A stretch of DNA of 64,000 bases from Phytophthora sp. 'mugwort' (lineage: Eukaryota > Oomycota > Peronosporomycetes > Peronosporales > Peronosporaceae), in assembly GCA_033558025.1 (NCBI GenBank), contig JAUCEF010000007.1:496001-560000 (forward strand), in the 5' to 3' direction. The notes below the pieces were generated by a model. The model made no database searches and had not been told where the DNA came from. It saw only the letters and a program-made list of their open reading frames with translations. This document shows positions 56,940 to 64,000 of this stretch, piece by piece; the stretch's first letter is position 1; the number at the start of each line of letters is the position of its first letter. Both the position numbers and the translations under genes were made by a program.

Positions 56940-58157
56940 TTAATACGACCGCAATGCGCTAGCAACAGCGGTCGCCGAGGGCGGATAGATGGACCAGAGA
57001 GCTATCTTGTGGTCCTTGGAGCAAGATGCGAGCAGCGCGCTATCTGCGCTGAAGTCCAGAGCGAACACACTCTCGCTGTGATATTTGAGTACAGCGAGCG
57101 GCTTGAGTTTTCTTAAATGGAATACACGAACACGATGGTCCCAGCCAGCGGTAGCCACAATGCGCTGATCCCCGCGAATACACACGCTGCTAAACCCACC
57201 ATGAGCACAGGAGAAGAAGGATCGGGAGCTGAGCGTGAACGAAGCCACGTCGAAGTTTGCTTCATACAATTCTTCACCGGAGGATCCGCAAATGGCCGAC
57301 CGTCCGTCGCGCGTGACATCGAAAGAGAGCACTGTGCCCACCAGGCAAAACATGTCAAAGTTAGAGTAGTAGCGGATTACACTCAGCGGGAAGGTACGTA
57401 CAAGCATTTGCGCCATTGGTAACGATGTTCTCACAAGCCACTTTCCCGCCTGACCGCAAGTCTAGGATGACAAGTTGTCCACCTTCGAAGCCGGCCGCGA
57501 TATATGTCTGCACGCTACCACCTGCGCCTTCTTCGCTTTTTGTAACGCTGCTACTAAAAAGCGACAGCGAGACACACATGCCTCTTTTGGTTGCAACGTC
57601 CGGGACAGAGAGCGTTATTGCTGACGTTGAGCTGCCGTCTCGAATATCATAGACCAGGAGCTACCCGACAAACATTTAACGCTGCGGTTAGACCCCCAAC
57701 TTAAATGAGGGCTCGTAATGGACGAAAATCAGCTAGTACATACCTTGTTGTCCACGCTGCTGGGGCATACGATCAGGTTTGTGCTCTCAGCAGTGGCGTC
57801 GCCCGGCCAGCGCAGCGTCGCGAACTTGGTGAACGAGTAGGACCCGCTGTAGAAATTGGCTAGCGGATCGGCCGTAGCACCAAGGCACTGGGCATCCCAC
57901 AGCTTTACGAATCCATCGCGACCTTGCGTCACGAACTTGTGCTCCGGTACAGCGGCGGCGTGCAACACGCCAGCTTTCGAGTGTGCTGCGGGGTTCGTCG
58001 CTAGCTCTCGACGCGACTTCAGGTCCCAGATTTTGATAGCGCCGTCTCCAGCACCAGACACGACCGTGGAGGCCGACAAGAAGCCCACGCTGTTGACGGG
58101 TGCGCTGTGGCCGCGCAGGACGCCGAGCGGCTTTAGTTGCGCTGATGTGCTGCGCAT
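56940..58157 (-). CDS. WD40 protein of the GNB1L/ASA1 family
   Basis: Human GNB1L and yeast Asa1 help the TTT/ASTRA machinery mature PIKK kinases; the same role is inferred. Three exons: 58157-about 57745, about 57662-57406 and about 57336-56940. Blades include LGVLRGHSAPVNSVGFLSAS, GAIKIWDLKSRREL, FVTQGRDGFVKLWDAQ, IAAGFEGGQLVILDLRSGGK and the family's C-terminal wording IVATAGWDHRVRVFHLRKLK, PLAVLKYHSESVFALDFSAD, SCSKDHKIALWSIYPP. The C-terminal WDHR-x-RVFH segment is particularly close to GNB1L. The start at 58157 (MRSTSAQLKPLG) is the first ATG. The gene is convergent with the PPCS-lipase gene, with 47 bp between the two stops. Confidence 0.8.
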
Positions 58158-58329
58158 TTTGATCGGTTTTGTTTGTGACCCTTCATCGAATTGAAAAGGG
58201 ATACAGTTTTATTACTGTGGTTACAGTACCCAAAACCAGTTTGTGAACAATATACTATAGGGGTCCTCACTATTGGCCGCAGCTTGTTTGACGGAAGTGC
58301 AAAATCAGCGAGAGCAGAGCTGATCAGAG

Positions 58330-59530
58330 CTGATCAGGAAGTACGAGATGTTGCTCCAGCGCAATGTGCCCCGACGCTATCTGCGGCTCCTTGATGGCGT
58401 AAACGACGAAGCGGAATATGAATCAGAGGCCATCGTCGCGGCCAGGCTCCAGCATCTTTTGCCCCATCGGTACTCTTGCGAATGTGTGCTTCACCCACAC
58501 TAGCCCAACCTCGAATGGTTCTTCTTTCAGCGTAGTGACCGAGAGGACCGAGAGTTTTTAGCGCTTGTTCCGAATGGAAAGGGCATCCTTCTGGAAGCTG
58601 GTCGGCTTAGCGGAGTCGCATGCTGCATTCGAGAACCAGAGGGAACACAAGCAAATGGCCATCGCTTCGTAGCAGCTGTTGGTGTTCTTGAAGTACGGGG
58701 GGGATTTTGGGATCGGACGCGCGTGTGGTGGACCTTAGTCGCGTTTTTGGGGTAGCTGTAGGATCATGCGCGCGCTACATCGAGCGTGTGACTTCCTCGC
58801 AGCTGACATTACGTGACGAGATTGTGTGCTGGTCGCAACGGGACGGGCGGCGGGCATTGGCGAATCGTATCAAGACGGATTTTGAATTTTCTAATTGCGT
58901 TGGTGTCGTTGATGGGACGTTGATACCGCTGACTTTCAAGCCTGCAGTGGATGGGGAAGACTACTTCACCAGAAAAGGTGGCTTCGCATTGAATGCAATC
59001 TTCTGCGGCGACGAAGCTCGTGTGACGTACGTGCTCGCGGATTGGCCTGGTTCTACGCACGATAACCGTGTGTGATCAAAATCAAATCCTTTCCGGTTCC
59101 CCGAGTCATTTTTCTCCGGCAAAGGCTATATCCTCACAGCATTTCCGGTGTCGGCGCACATGGTCCCGCCTTTAAGCGACTATCTGGTGCTTAAATTTCA
59201 CGACAAAAAAGTTCTTCAACACGAAACTGGCGAAAATCAGATTCAGAGTGAGCACTGCATCGGGCTCATTAAGGGCCGTTTCAACTTTTTCAAGGGAATT
59301 CATATTATCATCCACAATGAGAATGACTTGCGTCGACTGATCAACCTTTTTCTTGGTGTTATCGTGATTCAAAACTTACTTGTGGAGCAGCCAGTGCCTT
59401 CAGAGCTGGAAGACGACATCGCGAAGAATGCGCTTGCGAAGCACAAATAGCAGCGTCAGTGGGTGTATTTGAAGACTCAGTTGAGGTTAGGGAAGGAGAT
59501 GGTAGTCGACGCGATCAGCTACTTTACTAC
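58330..59530 (+). pseudogene. Harbinger transposase remnant
   Basis: The open part at 58707-59075 holds VGVVDGTLIPLTFKP (first Asp of the DDE triad), EDYFTRKGGFALNAIFC and VLADWPGSTHDNRV (second Asp region), then a stop. After a frame change the catalytic fold continues as GKGYILTAFPVSAHMVPP, SEHCIGLIKGRFNFFKGIHI and IHNENDLRRLINLFLGVIVI. Upstream, broken frames (YLRLLDGVNDEAEYESEAIV) may be the N-terminal part. Stops and frame changes at about 58500, 59075 and 59450 exclude function. Confidence 0.7.
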
Positions 59531-59543
59531 AGGATGGTCGCTT

Positions 59544-60561
59544 TTAACGAGATCTTAATGGCAAGAGCTCGCAGATCTCGTTGTCGGGGCCACTTTCAAC
59601 TCGCAGGCGCTTGTGCTCGGCGCTGTCTCCACCATTGTTGCTAAGACCTCTTACTGCGCTTGGACCTCTTCTTGTTTGGTCTGGGCCGTCAGCAGTATAT
59701 CCGTCACTGAGTCTCTTCTTCAACACATGCGATTCGTCGCTCCTCCAACAAATGCGTCGTGTGCAGGAACTGTTGGTGCTTAAAATTTTCTCAGTGTGTC
59801 GCAGTTGCTCGCCTTCCTGCTCCAGCGCTTTCGATTTAGCCAGCCCAGCATTAAGGTCTCTCCACTCGGACAACGCTCTGTTCATACTCTGTCTTCTTCG
59901 CCGGATAGACGCCTGCCGATTGCTTCTCGATGAAGACGTGCGCAGCCGTTCGTCCGCTGGAGTAGGGAGGGGTGAAGCCATCGCCCGCTCTGCGGTCGTG
60001 GCATCGGCTGGCGTACCGAAGTCGAAGGCGGAGCTTAAATCGTCGTTGACTTCCTGAACGAATAGTGAATCCTCGTTTGTAGGAGTGGTAGAGATAATGG
60101 ACGGTCTGCCGTACATTCTTGAGGGCCTCACAGTGGGGGTAACGCTTTTCTATTGCCGCTTGGAGGGATGCCTCGTCGGTAATGCCTGAATCGATATTGC
60201 TAAGGAAGTCCACAGCCTCGCGGTAGCTCTGTTCCAGCTGGCTAATCTTGTTTATGATGTCCTTGTGCTCGCGTACTGTCGTCACACCAGCGTGCCGGAT
60301 TAGTTCTGCAACCTGTCCCACCAAAACGCTTTTCGTTTCTCCCGAATGCTTGTCTCCGCCGCACCAGCGCGTGCAGTTGCCCCCGGTAGACAGCCAGTCG
60401 AGAGAGCGCTTAAAAAGCTGACCGAGTTCGTTTGGTCCATCCGTGTGCCACCTCGTGCGCTGATGCTTCTTGGTGCTTGAGCAGACAGGTCGGGTTGCCG
60501 GGGGTGCATAAGCGCCTTCCTCATGTGGATTTGGCGCGATTTCGGCCTCACTCGATTCCAT
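59544..60561 (-). pseudogene. Partner protein of the Harbinger-like element, frameshifted
   Basis: The first frame starts MESSEAEIAPNPHEE (60561) and runs through RTRWHTDGPNELGQLFKRSL and VREHKDIINKISQLEQSYRE to PHCEALKNVRQTVHYLYHSY. Near 60080 the sensible frame shifts by one to ISTTPTNEDSLFVQEVNDDL, continuing with a basic, coiled stretch (RRRRQSMNRALSEWRDLNAG). Small Trp/His-containing helical proteins of this kind accompany Harbinger transposases and help bind the element. A single frameshift separates the halves, so it is presumed inactive. Confidence 0.55.
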
Positions 60562-60826
60562 CGCTTTTTGCTTCTTGCTGCCAGTCCCTCGCTTTCAGAC
60601 TCGATTTCCTATCTAATTAGGGGTAGCACGCAGCTGGCAACTAAAAACCATTGACATTTTTGTCCAATCATATCATGATATTTTGCAATGCCCCTCGCCA
60701 TTTTATTTGCCGCTGTCTAAAGGGAGGACCCTAATCCAGAAATTCCCGAGCTCACAATCAGAAACTAGAATCAAGGGAAAACGCAATTCGACACGAAGTA
60801 GACATAGCAATTCGTGATCTTCACAA

Positions 60827-62250
60827 TCACTTCGAAAATGTCTGTGCCTCATACCCATATCTACGACTCTCTCGAAAAAGCTTACATATGGGTAGGATTT
60901 TCGTCGCTCCCGTCCGAGATGCCGGTGGCCGCGCGGTCGTCAAGTGGCATCCGCTGACGAAGACGCCGGCGCTCACGGTATCGCTTCTGTGAAAAGTCGC
61001 CGTTTTTCTGGATGTTTTTCGGCCAATGGCGATCAGCCTGTTCTGCCTCTGCCGGTACCCTTCGCCGTTGTTTGCACGCAGTGGATAGGTGTCGACGTGA
61101 TAGTTAGTCAGAGCTGCACATGTCTGACAGATGTCGTCGTATAAGTCTTCACTCCACCTGTACCTGTCGGCACAATACACCAAAGGCCGCAAAGACGGCT
61201 ACCACGATGATACGCCGCTGGAAATGTCAGCATTTGCTAAACGACAGCAGCCCGTAGATTGCTGCCCTTGGTCGGATAGATGCAGCGGACGTGTTGCTTG
61301 AGCCCTGGTACCCCTTGTCCGCCATGAAAGCACATTCTCGGGAACGCAGCGTTCAGGGGCCCATCATACCACAAGTTGCGGTCCTGGTCTGCCTTACGGC
61401 GCGTCGAGTGGTAGAAGGCCTCGTTGCGCCGAAAGAGAGTGATGTCGGCCGTGTTTCCACGGGTGCCCTCCGTGCAATTGATGTCGAAGCCGCGAGGATT
61501 CACGGGACCTCAATCTTTAAGCCGTAAAGTTTGTGCTTGGCGCTGTTGAACGGTATTGCCTCGGCCATCGCTCCAGCAGGACGGTTAGCCTGCTGGAACG
61601 TGACGTCGGTTTCGTAGAACGCACACGGGTGGTGCACGAACGTGTTGCCCGACCAACATACACGTGTTCTCCTCTTCGACTTTTTTTTCACCCAGTCGTC
61701 GTAGAGTCTTTGTGCAATAACTCGGAGGAAGTTCGTATTGTTTTGATAAACATTGGCGGCTTGACGTGGAAAAAATGTTAGACAACATTTCCCGCGTCCC
61801 GCCGTTCTTCAGAACAGCCAGCAGAAAAAAAAAACAGCAGCATGTGAACAAGACGTCCTTGCCCTTGTACTGCGACCCCCCCCCCCCCGCCCAGCGTTCC
61901 AGTGACGGGGACGGGGTCGCGTACGGATGCCCATAGCGGGTTGATTTCGCGGGGCGTGAAATTTGTGAGGCGGACCATGGCGTCGCCACATCCTTCAGCC
62001 ACGAATCCATCAAATATCGGGCACTGGAAAGCGGTGCTCTCGCTTTCCTCTAGCACACGAGGATACTCCTCCAGTTCTACGCGGCGGGCATTGTCGCGCT
62101 CGTGCAGCATCACGAGCACGGACTGCAGGTTTTGACAGCGAGAATGGCGGGGTATCTTGGTCGCGATTTCGTCGGAGGCTAAGTATGTTGATCGAATTTG
62201 TTTAATTCGGAAGTGAGCAGTCTGCATTGCCATAAAGGCATCACTCCTGT
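60827..62250 (-). pseudogene. Remnant of a second DDE transposase (oomycete DDE_Tnp4-like)
   Basis: Pieces in several frames follow the order of a DDE transposase: FHVKPPMFIKTI, DVTFQQANRPAGAMAEAIPF, SAKHKLYGLKIEVPVNPRGF then NTADITLFRRNEAFYH, and HVRCIYPTKG near the end. The phrase KHKLYGLKIEV with a following N-T-A-D-I is typical of elements common in oomycete genomes. Stops and frame changes (about 61235, 61500, 61790) break it. A run of about a dozen C at 61877-61888 interrupts the N-terminal region and may be one of the lesions. Confidence 0.55.
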
Positions 62251-62737
62251 ATTCGGATCACCGATTTCTAGTAGATTTCTATCTGTAAAAACAAGCTCAA
62301 CATGTCTAGAATACGATCGAACTTCGTATCGTCCACATGCGTTTGGGATTTGTACAACTTCAGGTAGGCTTCTGGTTGGGGCAGAAACACTCGCGTAATG
62401 TCAAAAACTCCACGAAAGGTCTGTAATTAATCTTTGCTAGATTAATTTAGTGTAAGCAACGTTTTAGCGGTCGCACAAGAATTAGTCTGTCATCACCAAG
62501 CACAGATTTTATTTGAGCGCAGATTAATTATGAACACCCGTCTGAAAGCAAACTGTATCCATTGTTTGATCTACACAATGCCTCGATCGTTAATCAAGAC
62601 AGTAGGCATTGGTTGTTCTGCCTCGCAGTCATCACTAAATGTGTCTTCGGTATCTACCTTCCGTCGGAGAGCGTTTTGCCTGAATCCTGGGCGGTACCTG
62701 CGAACTCGCTGGGTATTCGTTAACAATATCTTGGCAA
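62251..62737. other. Non-coding stretch before the mitochondrial insertion
   Basis: No supported gene. A minus-strand frame (62571-62777) contains YRPGFRQNALRRKVDTEDTF, which may be a scrap of a transposon protein. Otherwise nothing is seen. Confidence 0.2.
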
Positions 62738-62872
62738 TGTGAATGTTTCTAAAACATAGCGAACGGGTGAGTAACACGTGAATTATCTACGTTTTAATTC
62801 AGAATTATTTTCTTATAAAAATACTGAATAAATAAATTAAAGTTTTGATCGTTAAAAGACGACTTTGCGTAA
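62738..62872 (+). other. Nuclear insertion of mitochondrial small-subunit rRNA DNA (NUMT)
   Basis: GCGAACGGGTGAGTAACACG at 62759-62778, followed by TGAATTATCTAC, is the universally conserved early segment of bacterial-type 16S rRNA. The very AT-rich continuation (AAATAAATTAAAGTTTTGAT) and the preceding GAATGTTTCTAAAACATA are typical of an oomycete mitochondrial rRNA gene rather than a bacterium. Only about 135 bp is present, between transposon remnants, so it is a fragment and not a functional rRNA gene. The exact ends are uncertain by some tens of bases. Confidence 0.75.
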
Positions 62873-62989
62873 GAAGGAAAGCTGCTTCGTCGACCAAGTT
62901 CATCGATGCTCAATGACAAACCGCAACGCATTATGGTCTTCCGCGCATAGTTGCGTCACGGTGTCGGTTGACTTCTTTTGTCGCCAACT

Positions 62990-63950
62990 CCAAGAAACAC
63001 GTTTTGCCAGGTTTTAAGCTTTCCAGAGTAGATGCAATCTTCCTGACATTGTTTTGTCATTCTGTATCTTCAATCAGCATAACCATTTTATCGTTCCGGA
63101 TCCGCGACCATGCGTCCTTGATCTTAGCAATAACGAACGAGTCAGCCGGTTGACACAAGTCGGTCGCGTCGCATTAAGGTGCTGTAGCTGTTCCTGACAC
63201 TCACTCTCATCCATATGTCCTGAATAATTGTTTAGGAAAACGGTCTTAATACGTCCGCGAGGGTCGGCGGAGATAGCCCGTCTCTCTTTGAAATACCCCC
63301 TTAACAATAACTTGTTCATCCATCCCTTGGCCCAGTGCGGTAACAAACAACCATTGTCTGCAACTGCACGAAAAGGATAACTCTTATTTATGTCTGTAAA
63401 AATCATGGCGGATGGATGTAGCCGCTCACATCACGCGAAATACGGACAACCACCGTCATTCCTTGCCCCCCCCCTCCCACGGAAACATCGTCGGCACACT
63501 TTACTTGCTTCTCACCAACAAAACCGAGAGTCTTACCATTATCAAAGTCGATAAAAAAATGAGTTTCGTCAATATTTCCACAGCATTTCCATCGAGACGA
63601 CCGCTTTCAAAGTCATGCTTGGGATCACCTAACTGAGAAACAACCTCAACCTTACTCTCGGCTTGCTTTTATGGGCTAACCTGTCACTTCCCGGTGTGTG
63701 TTCGAAGTAAAACTTGATGCTTCTCCATAAAGACCTGAACCCAGCGCGTAGTTACCTTGCTCAGCAGAGGCACACATTGGGAGTCTACCGAAATAGAAAT
63801 ATAGGATATTGAGGGTACGTGAAACTGCTTGAGTGCAACCTGCCGCAGTAGCGGCGCATCAAACCTCAATCCAGCGTTGCGTAGGCGATCGCGTAGAATC
63901 GGGTATAGCGACTTCACCCATGGACTAGGACGACGACCCCTGCCGCTAAT
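62990..63950 (-). pseudogene. Second pogo-like transposase remnant, running toward the right edge
   Basis: Read on the minus strand, the right part (63684-63917) is a CENP-B-type HTH: YPILRDRLRNAGLRFDAPLL, RQVALKQFHV and LLSKVTTRWVQVFMEKHQVL. The left part (63074-63406) is the DDE core: MIFTDINKSYPF, KGWMNKLLLRGYFKERRA and KTVFLNNYSGHMDE, where the N-x-SGH phrase marks the second catalytic region. The link between them (about 63420-63600) is in other frames. The wording differs from the element at 33281, so it is a separate pogo lineage. The N-terminus lies to the right of about 63920 and may extend past the edge. Confidence 0.6.
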
Positions 63951-64000
63951 GCACTTGCAATTGCAGCGAGTCCGACCGTCAGCTTTGCGTCCCGATACCA

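Larger units (their letters stand above)
58261..60731. mobile_element. Harbinger-like DNA transposon with two convergent ORFs (decayed)
   Basis: A DDE_Tnp_4-type transposase on the plus strand and a partner DNA-binding-type protein on the minus strand meet tail to tail near 59540, the usual layout of PIF/Harbinger elements. Candidate ends are GGGTCCTCACT at 58261 and the inverted AGGGAGGACCC ending at 60731; they share GGGTCCTC. Flanking TAG/TAA is near the expected three-base target duplication but not identical. Both genes are broken, so the element is dead. The ends are less certain than the coding content. Confidence 0.55.

Noticed and set aside
61877..61888. Poly-C tract as a regulatory or phase-variation site
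   Set aside because: It lies in a dead transposase and can be explained as slippage in unselected DNA.

Overview
This window looks like nuclear DNA of a plant-pathogenic oomycete, most likely Phytophthora or a close relative. The protein-coding genes carry short introns (about 50-100 bp, GT-AG). They are packed with 70-300 bp between neighbours on both strands. A flagellar gene (CFAP57), bacterial-looking enzyme families and typical oomycete transposase remnants point the same way. No operons, CRISPR arrays, tRNA or intact rRNA genes were seen. Gene models below come from reading frames and splice signals by eye, so some exon edges are approximate.

Positions 1-31200 are gene-dense housekeeping DNA. 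In order: the N-terminal part of a FAB1/PIKfyve lipid kinase (cut by the left edge); the Golgi tether subunit COG2; a CYS12-type cysteine synthase; a basic protein with a UAP56-binding motif; organellar glutamyl-tRNA synthetase; a membrane-anchored metzincin; the selenocysteine enzyme PSTK; a small membrane/coiled-coil protein; a large kinase with two ADF-H domains and a ubiquitin-like segment; UBL5/Hub1; the SAGA subunit SGF11; a large LRR/EF-hand/WW protein; and, divergent from it, CFAP57.

Positions 31200-35460 are a decayed, AT-richer island. It holds a frameshifted piece of pyruvate phosphate dikinase and a 1.6 kb pogo-like DNA transposon with a perfect pair of terminal inverted repeats but a broken transposase.

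Positions 35460-58160 return to dense genes: a RING protein, neurochondrin, CCDC25, a secreted EGF-like protein with a GPI-type tail and a decayed paralogue behind it, a carnitine acyltransferase, a coiled-coil protein, SmE, the GARP tether subunit VPS54, one or two secreted proteins, a fusion of a phosphopantothenoylcysteine-synthetase-like domain to a class 3 lipase and zinc knuckles, and a GNB1L/ASA1-like WD40 protein.

Positions 58260-64000 are transposon wreckage: a two-gene Harbinger-like element, a second DDE element, an approximately 135 bp insertion of mitochondrial small-subunit rRNA DNA, and a second pogo-like transposase running off the right edge.

The genes do not form one pathway. 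Membrane traffic recurs (FAB1, COG2, VPS54), as does RNA processing (UIF-like, SmE, UBL5). The most novel items are the PPCS-lipase-zinc-knuckle fusion and the ADF-H/ubiquitin-like/TKL kinase.
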